The notes under the pieces are model-generated. The model saw nothing but the letters and a program-made list of their open reading frames with translations. It made no database searches and was not told the origin of the DNA. Shown piece by piece: positions 18,200 through 26,997 of a stretch of DNA of 50,120 bases. Numbering within the stretch: position 1 is the stretch's first letter; the number at the start of each line of letters is the position of its first letter. Origin of the DNA: an uncultured Arenicella sp. (GTDB lineage: Bacteria; Pseudomonadota; Gammaproteobacteria; Arenicellales; Arenicellaceae). The stretch lies in NCBI GenBank assembly GCA_937922925.1, contig CALAKU010000018.1, positions 1 through 50,120 on the forward strand. The letters run 5' to 3'. A program made the position numbers and the translations under genes.

Positions 18200-18399
18200 T
18201 GGGGGTTGAGATTTTTATTCAGCCTACCGATTGTGCTGGTTAACACCGGCTGAGATAAGGCTATTACCTTGTTAAAGGTGAATAGCCAAGAGCCAACTTA
18301 AGTTGGTCTTACGGGGTAGCAAAAGGGATATAACATCGCTTTACTGTTATCTATTCAATGCACGTCGTTAGTCGACGGCATGCGATATGCGGAGGTTAA
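18200..18399 (+). promoter_or_regulatory. Hairpin-rich 5' leader of the BON/OmpA gene
   Basis: About 200 non-coding bases hold six successive stem-loops on the plus strand: 18204-18224 (GGTTGA/TCAGCC with one G-U), 18235-18250 (GCTGGT, loop TAAC, ACCGGC), 18259-18287 (GGCTATT with ACCTT inside, closed by AAGGT and AATAGCC), the palindrome CCAACTTAAGTTGG at 18293-18306, 18330-18350 (ATAACA/TGTTAT) and 18363-18377 (CGTCG/CGACG). They end in a strong ribosome-binding site GGAGG (18391-18395). TTGACA at 18185-18190 is a possible -35 element. I do not recognise a known riboswitch class. Confidence 0.5.
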
Positions 18400-19461
18400 A
18401 TGAAACATTGTTCGTTCTTCTGTGCCGGATGGTGGCCGTTTTTGGTCTTTCCACTCATTTTATTGGCACTCACACTATTTTTCTGTCAGCGCACGATTGA
18501 GAGTCGCGTTGCGGATAATGCCCGCGGCGCTTTAAGCGAAATTGGCGCGGATTGGGCACAAATCGAAACCCATAACAGAGGCCGAGACGTCTTATTGAGT
18601 GGCACTCCGCCAAATGAAAGCGTTATCGCTCAAGCAAAAGAAGCCGCTATTCAAGCAGCTGGTGTAAGAATCGTAGACGTGACGACAGACGTCGCTCCAT
18701 TGGCTCCACCCGCCAGCCCCGCTGACGTAAAAGCGAGCATAGTAGGTGATGTCATCACTTTGTCAGGCACAGTAGCTGACCAAGGCACTATTGACACACT
18801 GCTGGCTCAAGCACAATCGACTTACGGTGTTGATAATGTGGTCAATCAATTAAGCATTGGCGACAATGTCGCATCAATGCCGGCCATGGATGCCATCCTA
18901 GCAACCATCAAGGGTCGCGCTCCTGAACTGAGCCTAGCTCTACAAGACAACCAACTCACCTTAAGCGGCGAGATGCCAGATGACCCAAGCAAATTGAGTC
19001 TGCTGACCTCGGTTCGAGGGTTTTTCAGTGGGCAAGTTATCGATCAATTGAGCGTTACGCCCCCCCCAGCGATTGAAGCCGCTCCGGTGGTAGAAAAAGA
19101 CGTCTGTGAGACCTTGATCGCCGATTTGTTAAGCGAATCAAAAATTAATTTTCAGACCGGTAAAGCGTCCATCAGTGAAAACAGTTTTGACCTACTCAAA
19201 GAGATCGCGGGCATTGCCAATCGCTGCGAAGGCGCGTCATTTGAAGTCGCGGGTCACACCGACAGCACTGGTAGCGCCGCAGGGAATCAACGCCTAAGCC
19301 AAGCCAGAGCACAAGCGGTGGTCAATTACTTGGTCGAGCTAGGTATGTCTTCAGATCGCTTTACGCCAGTAGGTTATGGACCTTCACAACCAATTGGTGA
19401 CAACACAACTAACGCCGGGCGCGCGCAAAATCGTCGCATTGAGTTCCGGCTCAAGAACTAA
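18400..19461 (+). CDS. OmpA-family envelope protein with BON-like domains
   Basis: A 353-residue protein with an N-terminal hydrophobic helix (WWPFLVFPLILLALTLFF) acting as signal anchor. BON-like repeats follow over residues about 30-225, each with a DVLLSGT-, VITLSGTV- or LTLSGEM-like strand. A C-terminal OmpA peptidoglycan-binding domain has INFQTGKASI, FEVAGHTDSTGS, NQRLSQARAQAVVNYL and AQNRRIEFRL. The order helix-BON-OmpA resembles mycobacterial ArfA. It probably links the inner membrane to peptidoglycan or acts in stress at the envelope. A strong GGAGG site precedes the start. It lies 17 bases before a small membrane protein with a helix-hairpin-helix domain. Confidence 0.88.
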   Translation: MKHCSFFCAGWWPFLVFPLILLALTLFFCQRTIESRVADNARGALSEIGADWAQIETHNRGRDVLLSGTPPNESVIAQAKEAAIQAAGVRIVDVTTDVAPLAPPASPADVKASIVGDVITLSGTVADQGTIDTLLAQAQSTYGVDNVVNQLSIGDNVASMPAMDAILATIKGRAPELSLALQDNQLTLSGEMPDDPSKLSLLTSVRGFFSGQVIDQLSVTPPPAIEAAPVVEKDVCETLIADLLSESKINFQTGKASISENSFDLLKEIAGIANRCEGASFEVAGHTDSTGSAAGNQRLSQARAQAVVNYLVELGMSSDRFTPVGYGPSQPIGDNTTNAGRAQNRRIEFRLKN

Positions 19462-19478
19462 TAAACGGGAGATAGATA

Positions 19479-19955
19479 ATGATTTGGTTAATTTTTCAAA
19501 TTTGGGTTTTGCTTTTAATAGCATTTGTACTTGGCTGGTTTGCGCATTGGTTCTTATGTTGCCGTAATAAAAATCAAGAAGCGGTGGTTGATATGTCATC
19601 AGAGACAACAGCTAGCGCAGCAGCGGTAACTACAGCAGCCAGCGCAGCCCCTCAGGTGACCATAGACGACAGCTGGAAGCCCATGGGCTTTGCCAGCCGC
19701 CCAGATCAGGTCGACGACCTAAAGCGCATCAAAGGCATCGGTGCAGTGATCGAGGAAACCCTACATGGCTTGGGTATATACCAATTTAGCCAGATTGGGG
19801 ATTGGGATTCGGACAACACGGCTTGGGTTGAGAACTTTTTATCTTTCCCGGGGCGCATAAATCGCGAAGACTGGATCAATCAAGCCAAAACCTTGTCGGC
19901 TGGTGGCACTACCGATTTTGCTAAACGCGTCGATAAAGGCGATGTTGAGTATTAA
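19479..19955 (+). CDS. Small membrane protein with a helix-hairpin-helix domain
   Basis: A 158-residue protein: one N-terminal membrane helix (residues 1-28), a low-complexity Ala/Thr/Ser linker (about 40-60), and a C-terminal domain with DDLKRIKGIGAVIEETLHGLGI, FSQIGDWD and FPGRINREDWINQAK. This domain matches a module found at the end of some NuoE subunits and in other small proteins, classed among helix-hairpin-helix folds. Such folds often bind nucleic acids, but a membrane-tethered form may have another role. It follows the BON/OmpA gene closely, with a GGAGAT ribosome-binding site, and the pair probably forms an operon ended by the hairpin at 19971. Confidence 0.75.
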   Translation: MIWLIFQIWVLLLIAFVLGWFAHWFLCCRNKNQEAVVDMSSETTASAAAVTTAASAAPQVTIDDSWKPMGFASRPDQVDDLKRIKGIGAVIEETLHGLGIYQFSQIGDWDSDNTAWVENFLSFPGRINREDWINQAKTLSAGGTTDFAKRVDKGDVEY

Positions 19956-19970
19956 TCCTGGCTAAGCGCA

Positions 19971-20036
19971 TTAAGCGGCTGGCCGGTTTGATTAATCGAT
20001 CAAACTGAAAGGTCGCTTAAATTTAATTGTTTTATT
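19971..20036 (+). terminator. Likely terminator of the BON/OmpA operon
   Basis: TTAAGCG (19971-19977) pairs with CGCTTAA (20014-20020), enclosing a second stem GTTTGAT (19986-19992) with ATCAAAC (19999-20005). A T-rich stretch follows (20021-20039). It lies 16 bases after the stop codon. Confidence 0.55.
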
Positions 20037-20456
20037 ATTGATTGTTAGAGCTTTATTCAGTTAGACTAAAGTCTGAACATTGAGGTCGCACAGTATCCTT
20101 GGCCCCTACCCAACCCAATAACCCAACCATGGTTATTGCGCGACTTCCTTGTTCAACCCTTCATGAGATACCTAAAGGATTAGGGTAAAGATTAAATCCA
20201 TTTTTAAGTCTGCTTTTTCGCCAATGCTTACACAGCACACGCTGTTTACGTATAAATTATTGTTTTTATTGACTATTTTCCAATTTCGACGCAACTTCCA
20301 ACACATTCTTTGCTGTTCACCACATTACTGGCGCGGCGTATTATTGCTTCCCGAAGACTAATTGCCGATCATTACATTTTTCGATCAACACAATAAGCCA
20401 GCATTCGAACCTCCAAAAATCCAATCAGACTTTAGTCTGATAAATCTAAAATCAGA
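20037..20456. other. Non-coding stretch between two convergent units
   Basis: No credible gene is visible in these 420 bases. The sequence AGACTAAAGTCTGA occurs at 20063-20076 and its reverse complement at 20425-20438, so a 14-base inverted repeat brackets most of the region. The rest is AT-rich and carries no clear promoter. Confidence 0.4.
20424..20441 (-). terminator. Hairpin downstream of galE
   Basis: ATCAGACT and AGTCTGAT form an 8-bp palindrome with only two bases between. On the minus strand, TGGATTTTTGG follows, a weak T-run. It lies 16 bases past the galE stop and may terminate galE. Confidence 0.4.
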
Positions 20457-21473
20457 TTAGGCTTCGTATCCCTGCGGGTTTCGCTGTTGCCAACACCAAT
20501 GATCGCGCATCATGGCCGCCAAATCGTACCGCGCTCGCCAACCCAATTTGCTTGCTGTGTTCTCTGGGCTTGCGTACGAGGCTCGAATGTCCCCTGCTCG
20601 ACGCTCAACAATTTTGTACGGAATCTCAACTCCGCTAGCCTGTTCAAACGCTTTTATTACCTCAAGCACTGAGTAACCTTGGCCAGTACCCAAATTGTAG
20701 GCTTGGCAACCGTGTTCTGGCGCCAGCGCTGATAAAGCTTTGACGTGCGCTTCGACCAAATCGACAACATGAATATAATCTCGCACGCCGGTGCCATCAA
20801 CGGTTTGGTAGTCGCCGCCAAAAACAGACAAACACTCAAGCTTACCCACCGCAACCTGCGCAATATAGGGTAACAAATTGTTCGGAATGCCATTTGGGTC
20901 TTCGCCAATTAGGCCGCTCTCATGCGCACCGACAGGGTTGAAGTATCTTAATAAAGCGATGCGCCAGTTCTCATTAGAAACTGCAAGATCACTCAGAATT
21001 TGCTCGACCATCAGCTTAGAGCGCCCATACGGATTGGTCGCTGACAATGGCATATCTTCGGTAATGGGCACCGTCTCTGGATCTCCATAAACGGTCGCCG
21101 ATGAGCTAAACACCAAGGAATAACAATCAGCCGCTGCCATGACTTGCGTTAAAGCCAAGGTGCCCGCCACGTTATTTGCATAGTAGCGCTGAGCCTCTCT
21201 GACCGATTCGCCCACCGCTTTTAATCCCGCAAAATGAATCACACTGTCGATCTTGAATTCGGCAAAGACAGATTCTAAAAGGCCAATATTGCTTAAGTCA
21301 CCTTCAACAAAACGGGGCCGCACTCCAGTGATAGCCTCGATTCGATCAACCACAAGCGATTTGCTATTACTCAGATTGTCGAACAGCACCGGAGTAAAAC
21401 CTTGTTCGATTAAGGTGACAACAGCATGGCTAGCAATGTAGCCAGTGCCACCTGTGACCAATACGGTAGACAT
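20457..21473 (-). CDS. galE: UDP-glucose 4-epimerase
   Basis: A 338-residue short-chain dehydrogenase family epimerase that interconverts UDP-glucose and UDP-galactose. The NAD-binding motif VTGGTGYIASHAV is at the N-terminus; FSSSATVYG carries the catalytic serine/threonine region and NPYGRSKLMVEQ the catalytic Tyr-x3-Lys. RYFNPVGAHESGLIGEDP and GTGVRDYIHV are typical of GalE. The length equals that of E. coli GalE. It likely supplies galactose donors for surface polysaccharide, although no galactosyltransferase is adjacent. Confidence 0.96.
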   Translation of the reverse strand: MSTVLVTGGTGYIASHAVVTLIEQGFTPVLFDNLSNSKSLVVDRIEAITGVRPRFVEGDLSNIGLLESVFAEFKIDSVIHFAGLKAVGESVREAQRYYANNVAGTLALTQVMAAADCYSLVFSSSATVYGDPETVPITEDMPLSATNPYGRSKLMVEQILSDLAVSNENWRIALLRYFNPVGAHESGLIGEDPNGIPNNLLPYIAQVAVGKLECLSVFGGDYQTVDGTGVRDYIHVVDLVEAHVKALSALAPEHGCQAYNLGTGQGYSVLEVIKAFEQASGVEIPYKIVERRAGDIRASYASPENTASKLGWRARYDLAAMMRDHWCWQQRNPQGYEA

Positions 21474-21849
21474 AATTTAGTATCTCGCGATTACATGTTT
21501 TGTTGGTGGTAAAAACGCCTTAAAACCAAGACTGTGATAACATCTGCGCATAGCGAAGGGCCTCGGCCGCTGGGCTAATGATACTGATAAATACTCTCAA
21601 GGGAATCGATTTGCACAAAAACCTAGAGCTCTTTTTCTTAGCTCTCATGCCATTTCGTTTTTTGCTTTTCGTGGTTAGTTGGTTTGCTAAATTGGCAACA
21701 CTTTTTTGGCAACACTTTGAGCTTATGTCTTTCGATAAAAAAACAATACGGCGCTCTTAGCATCAACCGTTTGCGACCGAGTTTGAACCACAACTTTCAA
21801 TTGACTGCTTTCAACAACTAACTGCTTTCGACCGCTGAGCTACTCATCA
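21474..21849. other. Divergent intergenic region, galE and membrane protein promoters
   Basis: These 376 bases between divergent starts must hold both promoters, but I see no convincing -35/-10 pair or operator. A short direct repeat ACTGCTTTC occurs twice just before the membrane-protein gene. A 60-codon frame at 21578 is not convincing as a gene. Confidence 0.3.
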
Positions 21850-23364
21850 ATGTACCAATTGTTTCGCGAACAACCGCTGCTTGTTTTATTGATCTTTGTG
21901 GCCAATGCAGCACTTTCCGCTTGGGCAATTTGGCTAGACCCGGTCATCAACAATGACGGAGTTACCTTTTTGGCTTTGGCCGAATGGATGCTAAACGGTG
22001 AATGGCAGCGCGCCTTCGACTACTATAATTGGCCATTCTACTCTCTGTTTATCGCGGCTGTCGCTAGCCTTACTCCGTTGAATGTGGAGCAGTCGGCTCA
22101 CCTCCTCAATAGCTTATTTATTATTTCTCTGTGTTGGGCTTTTGTCAGTATTGTCGGGGTACTGTCTAACAACAATCGGCGGATTATATTAATTGCGATC
22201 GTTGTCGTTCTGTTTTTTCCAAGCATCACCAAGTACCGCGCTTTCATTATTCGCGATTTTGCCTATTTAGGCTGTTACTTATGGTCTTTATTTTTCTTGT
22301 TTCGCTTTTGCCGAACGCCAAGTAAATCGCTTCTGTTCTTGTGGTTGTTCTTCGCTGCGCTTAGCTGTTTGTTTCGCTTTGAAGGCATTGCCTTTCTATT
22401 GTTAGCACCGTATTTCCTATTTTTATTTACTTCGCCCAAACTGGCCAAACGACGAGGGCAAATATGGCTGGTTTCGCTGGCGCTTATCGGCACATCTATT
22501 GGTTTGCTAATTTGGTACATCAATGACAAGTACGCCCCGATGATCAATCGTGCGCAATTACAGGGCGACGACATCAATAGTATTTTTGAACTGTTCTTAG
22601 CCAATACTCAGGAAAAGCTGGGCGGCAAAGACATGAGCTTTATGAATTATCTGGGCGTAGTGATTAGCAATGCAGCCAATATCGGCTATGAGCTATTACG
22701 CCGTATGGGCGTTTTTTACTTGCTGTTCGCAGTCTACGCCTACTACAAGCAATGGGGCCTCACAGATCAACTCACTCGCCGCATATGGCTGGTTTACGTG
22801 CTCACCAATGTCGCCATGTTGTTTGTTTTTGGGCTCTACAATACGTTTTTGGCGAGCCGCTACACCATGGCCTCGGCACTCACCTTATTGCTGCTCGCTC
22901 CGTTTGTGATTGATTCGATACTGGGCGCGTATAAAACCATTTCATGGCCAAAACGCATCGCCAGCACCATTGCCGTGCTGGTCTTGGTATCGGTATCAAT
23001 TGAAGGCTTGGATGTGAGAACCAACAAACGCCATTTACGCGATGCGTCTGACTGGATGTCTCAAAATTTACCCCTCGACGCAACGATCTACAGCAATAAC
23101 CGCGTATTGATCCACTACACAGACCAAACCACCGACAAAAAGCTTGATCACGCCTATAACAATTTGCAGCTCTACTATTATCTTAATCATGGTGTTCTCA
23201 GAGACTTTAATTACATGGCCTTAAGCTATAACGAGAAGAGTCGTGGTGAAGATGTATTCCGTCAAACATTGGGCTTTAAATTCGGCATGCCAATTCACAT
23301 TCAAAGCGGCGAAAAAGGCCAACATGTTTTGGTGTTTGAAATTCCTGAAAGAAAAACACCTTAA
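21850..23364 (+). CDS. Polytopic membrane protein, GT-C glycosyltransferase-like
   Basis: A 504-residue protein with roughly nine to eleven hydrophobic segments in residues 1-380 and a soluble C-terminal part of about 120 residues. Near the N-terminus DPVINNDGVTFLALAEWML followed by YNWPFYSLFIA resembles the first periplasmic loop of GT-C glycosyltransferases of the ArnT/PMT type, where an acidic pair is catalytic. It would move sugars from polyprenyl carriers, but acceptor and sugar are unknown. It is followed by a Tat-exported phosphoesterase on the same strand, 47 bases away. The family assignment is moderate; the membrane topology is clear. Confidence 0.65.
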   Translation: MYQLFREQPLLVLLIFVANAALSAWAIWLDPVINNDGVTFLALAEWMLNGEWQRAFDYYNWPFYSLFIAAVASLTPLNVEQSAHLLNSLFIISLCWAFVSIVGVLSNNNRRIILIAIVVVLFFPSITKYRAFIIRDFAYLGCYLWSLFFLFRFCRTPSKSLLFLWLFFAALSCLFRFEGIAFLLLAPYFLFLFTSPKLAKRRGQIWLVSLALIGTSIGLLIWYINDKYAPMINRAQLQGDDINSIFELFLANTQEKLGGKDMSFMNYLGVVISNAANIGYELLRRMGVFYLLFAVYAYYKQWGLTDQLTRRIWLVYVLTNVAMLFVFGLYNTFLASRYTMASALTLLLLAPFVIDSILGAYKTISWPKRIASTIAVLVLVSVSIEGLDVRTNKRHLRDASDWMSQNLPLDATIYSNNRVLIHYTDQTTDKKLDHAYNNLQLYYYLNHGVLRDFNYMALSYNEKSRGEDVFRQTLGFKFGMPIHIQSGEKGQHVLVFEIPERKTP

Positions 23365-23411
23365 TGCGCCCCCATTGACGCGCATAAAGATCGAATCGGC
23401 TAAAATACGGT

Positions 23412-24635
23412 ATGTCGATAAATCGCCGTACATTTATATTGGGAGGCCTAACCGCGGGCATGGCCGCTGGTGCATACACCTTTCACCGGGGCTTGCGGAT
23501 TCCACCATTTCAATTAGAACCTAGCAATCCAGTAGCCAACTCTCTGCGTTTGGATGATCTTGTTATCCATAGCGATCAATTTTTACTGCGCTCCGGCAAC
23601 AGCCTACATTCGGGTAACGACTCCAACATAAGCCATTGGCGCGCACTGGCGCCTCAGGGAAGCTTGGCGATTTACAGCCCCAGAAAAACCGAGATCGCTC
23701 TGACACTGAGCAATCTCTCTAAAAGAGCTCAGCTAAGCGTGCAAAATGCCGACTATCAGCAGTTCGGGCAAGCGTCTCAGCAAGTGGTTAAACTTGCAAT
23801 CGAGGCACAACAAACCGCGCGACTTGAGTGGCGGTGGCCGGCACAACCCGCGTACAAGTTCGCGGCCATCGGCGACAGTGGCGGCGACCAAGAGCTGGCG
23901 TGGTGTATTGAGCGAGCGGTACAGCTCGAAGCCGATTTTTTATTGCATCTGGGCGATTTCAACTACCAAGCTGGCGACTATCAGCGTGCCGTAGAGCTGT
24001 TTAACAATGCACCTTTGCCCGTTTATGTGAGCATTGGCAATCATGACTTTCACGACCAAGGTGCTGTTTATCAACCATTTCTTGATGAGATTGGGCCTTT
24101 AAATTCTTTTTTTGATCTGGGCGACTGTCGTTTTCTCAATGTCGATACTGCCGCAGGGTTTTGGCCATTGAGCGGCGGGCAACGAGGGCAACTGTTCGCC
24201 GATGTATCCGCGATGCCAGCGAAGAAAACCATTGCCTATACGCACTGCCCCTTGATTGATCCAGACCCGCAATCAGATCACGATGTTGGTTCAGAAAGAG
24301 AACGCCGTTGGTTGGCCGACCAACTAAATGCGGTAGGCGCCGACATGTTACTCAGCGGTCATATCCATATTAAAGATCGGCGCTCAGTGATGGGTTTAGA
24401 ACAAATAATCGTCGGCCAAGGGCTAGGCCATCAAGATCTGATCGTGGGCCAAGACCACTCGAAAATGCTGATTGGTGAAGTGTCTTCCGATGGCGAGCTA
24501 ACGACTGAGTTAGCCGATTTGGCAATGCCAATGGAATTGCATTGCCATCCGCGAACAAACCCAGTCAAACAGAGCCTCAAAGGCGGCGAACGCGAAGCGC
24601 TACTGCAACGCGTCGATCAAGCATGTAAGGCGTAA
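23412..24635 (+). CDS. Tat-exported calcineurin-like metallophosphoesterase
   Basis: A 407-residue protein. The N-terminus has the twin-arginine signal NRRTFILGGL followed by a hydrophobic Ala/Gly stretch, so it is exported folded. The phosphoesterase core has the metal-binding motifs in order: AAIGDSGGD (GDxG), LHLGDFNY (GDxx), SIGNHDFHD (GNHD), YTHCPL and LSGHIHIKDR (GHxH). The substrate is unknown; a periplasmic phosphodiester or phosphomonoester is likely. It is convergent with rho, with only nine bases between the stop codons. Confidence 0.88.
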   Translation: MSINRRTFILGGLTAGMAAGAYTFHRGLRIPPFQLEPSNPVANSLRLDDLVIHSDQFLLRSGNSLHSGNDSNISHWRALAPQGSLAIYSPRKTEIALTLSNLSKRAQLSVQNADYQQFGQASQQVVKLAIEAQQTARLEWRWPAQPAYKFAAIGDSGGDQELAWCIERAVQLEADFLLHLGDFNYQAGDYQRAVELFNNAPLPVYVSIGNHDFHDQGAVYQPFLDEIGPLNSFFDLGDCRFLNVDTAAGFWPLSGGQRGQLFADVSAMPAKKTIAYTHCPLIDPDPQSDHDVGSERERRWLADQLNAVGADMLLSGHIHIKDRRSVMGLEQIIVGQGLGHQDLIVGQDHSKMLIGEVSSDGELTTELADLAMPMELHCHPRTNPVKQSLKGGEREALLQRVDQACKA

Positions 24636-24644
24636 GCGAAACGC

Positions 24645-25907
24645 TTAACGTTTCATTGAGCCAAAAAATTCCGAATTGGCTTTGGTCGCTTTGAGCTTAT
24701 CCAGCAAAAACTCAATCGCTTCGATTTCGTTCATGGGATGGAGCAATTTACGCAAAATCCATACTTTTTGAAGTTCTTCTGGGTCCATCAATAGTTCTTC
24801 GCGACGAGTTGAAGATTTGTTCACAATAATCGAAGGGTAAACGCGTTTCTCAGCAATGCGGCGATCCAGGTGTACTTCCATGTTGCCGGTGCCTTTAAAT
24901 TCTTCGTAGATAACCTCGTCCATTTTAGACCCGGTTTCAATCAAGGCGGTAGCGAGGATCGTTAAGCTGCCGCCCTCTTCTATGTTGCGCGCGGCGCCAA
25001 AAAAGCGTTTAGGCCGTTGTAAGGCATTAGCATCGACACCACCAGTTAACACTTTGCCCGACGCAGGCGCTACCGTATTGTAAGCGCGAGCTAGACGAGT
25101 AATCGAATCGAGCAAGATCACCACGTCTTTTTTGTGTTCGACCAAGCGCTTGGCTTTTTCGATCACCATTTCCGCGACCTGAACATGGCGAGCCGCTGGT
25201 TCGTCAAAAGTAGATGAAATCACTTCGCCGCGCACACTGCGCTGCATTTCAGTTACTTCTTCAGGGCGTTCATCCATCAACAACACCATGAGCTCAACGT
25301 CTGGGTTATTGGTGGTAATCGCCTGTGCGATTTGCTGCAACATTACCGTCTTGCCGCTTTTGGGCGAAGACACAATCAAACCACGCTGGCCTTTCCCCAG
25401 CGGTGAAATCAAATCAATAACACGGCCGGTTAAGTCTTCAGATGTACCATTTTCTTGCTCAAGCTTCATCCGCTTGTTGGGATGCAACGGCGTTAGATTT
25501 TCAAACAAAATCTTATTACGAGCTTCTTCTGGTGAAGAACCGTTAATGGTCTCAACCTTGAGCAAAGCAAAGTAACGCTCTGAGTCTTTAGGAGGCCTAA
25601 CCAAACCGGCGATGGTGTCACCGGTGCGTAAATTAAAACGGCGAATCTGGCTGGGCGACACATAAATATCGTCTGGGCCGGCCAGATAAGAGCTGTCTGC
25701 GGAGCGCAAAAAACCAAATCCGTCTTGTAGGATTTCAACCACGCCCTCGCCTTCGATATCTTCGCCTTTTTTTGCTAGTGACTTCAGGATGGTGAAGATT
25801 TGATCTTGCTTACGCATACGGCCGAGGCCGTCTAAATCCATTGAGCGCCCGATCTCGGTTAGTTCGGTCGCGGTTTTCTTTTTTAAATCGGTGAGTGAAG
25901 CTGGCAT
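24645..25907 (-). CDS. rho: Transcription termination factor Rho
   Basis: A 420-residue Rho hexameric RNA helicase, the standard length. It has the N-terminal [14 protein letters not shown] helical domain, the RNA-binding DGFGFLRS region, Walker [12 protein letters not shown], Walker [17 protein letters not shown], the Q-loop [22 protein letters not shown] and the C-terminal [12 protein letters not shown]. The ATG at 25907 is preferred to an upstream start at 25934 because [11 protein letters not shown] is the usual N-terminus. trxA lies upstream on the same strand as in E. coli, with a long leader between them; rho leaders commonly mediate autoregulation. Confidence 0.97.
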   Translation of the reverse strand: MPASLTDLKKKTATELTEIGRSMDLDGLGRMRKQDQIFTILKSLAKKGEDIEGEGVVEILQDGFGFLRSADSSYLAGPDDIYVSPSQIRRFNLRTGDTIAGLVRPPKDSERYFALLKVETINGSSPEEARNKILFENLTPLHPNKRMKLEQENGTSEDLTGRVIDLISPLGKGQRGLIVSSPKSGKTVMLQQIAQAITTNNPDVELMVLLMDERPEEVTEMQRSVRGEVISSTFDEPAARHVQVAEMVIEKAKRLVEHKKDVVILLDSITRLARAYNTVAPASGKVLTGGVDANALQRPKRFFGAARNIEEGGSLTILATALIETGSKMDEVIYEEFKGTGNMEVHLDRRIAEKRVYPSIIVNKSSTRREELLMDPEELQKVWILRKLLHPMNEIEAIEFLLDKLKATKANSEFFGSMKR

Positions 25908-26670
25908 GATTGGATGGTTTGGTTGGCTCCGCAATTAGCGGCAACAAACGGATAGTTGAGTTTGTTAGTTAATTGAATTTGATATTCCATAAGACCTTAA
26001 GTGATAACGGCTCTAGTGGAAAATTAAACATGGGGAATCCGCGAAGCGGAAATTTAGCTCTGTGTGTTTACGTCTTCGTTCTGTTTCTTTTTATTTCGTC
26101 TTGTCTCGCGTTTTTTGCGCGACACTTTAAACTATGTGCTTTGCTCGACGTTCTTAACGCTAAAGCCGAGCTTAAGGTTTATCCCTACATTGAACATTCG
26201 GTATTCGGTTTGTCCCAAAGCCGGATTACAACAGAATCATTCAAAACAACGGCCTTTTCTACTGCACCCGCTCAGATAATGACTGCTTGGGCGTTGTTTA
26301 CTACTGAGGGATGAATCGCGTCTAAGAGTAAAAACAGAATTGGGTCAGACCAAATGGTCGAAAGACAGCACGTAAGTGCATTGGAATCTGTTGGGAGTTA
26401 CGACTCGACGACTGCGAATCGATTACGAAGATATCATGCGGTTACAGCGTCTGTCTAGTGAAATCGCTGCCCGAAATTCGGCTTTATTTCACTTATGACC
26501 TGACCGCTCAATGAAAGCTGATATTAGGGCTGCTAAGCACAGCTGCGATGACGCTGATCGACTTGAAAGAGCTGAGGCTTATCGATTCTATTACTTCAGT
26601 TTTGAAAATCAGTACGGCGTATTGCCAAGCAAGAAACCGTACTCTTGATAGAACTTTGAACCTCGCAGCC
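25908..26670. other. Long trxA-rho intergenic region with hairpins
   Basis: No firm gene is seen in 763 bases. It must include the rho leader; a small CCGC/GCGG hairpin sits at 25929-25941, 22 bases before the rho start. A nested hairpin is visible at 26458-26492 (GTGAAAT/ATTTCAC around CCGAAATTCGG), and a near-palindrome TTGGGTCAGACCAA lies near 26340. A 45-codon frame at 26511 is listed separately. The mixture looks like degraded inserted DNA, but no transposase is recognisable. Confidence 0.35.
26511..26648 (+). CDS. Possible 45-residue protein or gene remnant
   Basis: An ATG at 26511 opens a 45-codon frame ending in TGA at 26648. The product is charged at the start (MKADIRAAKHS, DDADRLERAEA) and aromatic at the end (YRFYYFSFENQYG), a protein-like pattern rather than random. 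No ribosome-binding site is evident and an in-frame stop lies just upstream. It may be a small gene or the tail of a lost gene. I do not recognise it. Confidence 0.25.
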   Translation: MKADIRAAKHSCDDADRLERAEAYRFYYFSFENQYGVLPSKKPYS

Positions 26671-26997
26671 CTAAATATTTTCGTCGATAAACGCCATTAG
26701 TTGTGATTTGGACATGGCGCCAACTTTAGTCGCTGCAACATCACCTTCTTTGAACAACATCAACGTGGGGATACCTCGGATACCAAACTTCGGTGGTGTT
26801 GTCGGATTGTTGTCGATATCAAGCTTAGCCACGGTCAATTTGTCGCCGTATTCAGCGGCAACTTCATCGAGAATCGGAGCCAGCATTTTGCATGGGCCAC
26901 ACCATTCGGCCCAATAGTCAACCAATACGGGCCTATCGGCTTGCAATACATCGCTTTCAAAGCTTGAGTCGGTGATTTCTACGGTGTTTTGAGACAT
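26671..26997 (-). CDS. trxA: Thioredoxin 1
   Basis: A 108-residue thioredoxin, the standard length. The redox-active WCGPC is present within [16 protein letters not shown], the buried aspartate region near the N-terminus ([20 protein letters not shown]) is kept, and the cis-proline motif RGIPTLML follows. It reduces cytosolic disulfides such as those of ribonucleotide reductase. It lies upstream of rho and divergent from rhlB, as in E. coli. It is preceded by AAGGCGA as a ribosome-binding site. Confidence 0.97.
   Translation of the reverse strand: MSQNTVEITDSSFESDVLQADRPVLVDYWAEWCGPCKMLAPILDEVAAEYGDKLTVAKLDIDNNPTTPPKFGIRGIPTLMLFKEGDVAATKVGAMSKSQLMAFIDENI

Noticed and set aside
18240-18290. 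TPP-riboswitch-like CTGAGA in the OmpA leader
   Set aside because: The rest of the THI-box consensus is missing and the downstream gene is unrelated to thiamine.
18300-18330. Cyclic-di-GMP riboswitch-like GGGGTAGC
   Set aside because: Only a few bases match; the conserved core of the GEMM motif is absent.
21578-21760. 60-codon plus-strand frame in the galE divergent region
   Set aside because: Short, without a ribosome-binding site, and it fills the expected promoter region.
25973-26314. Plus-strand 113-codon frame before trxA
   Set aside because: It lies across the rho leader, has a hydrophobic segment but no recognisable domain, and no ribosome-binding site.
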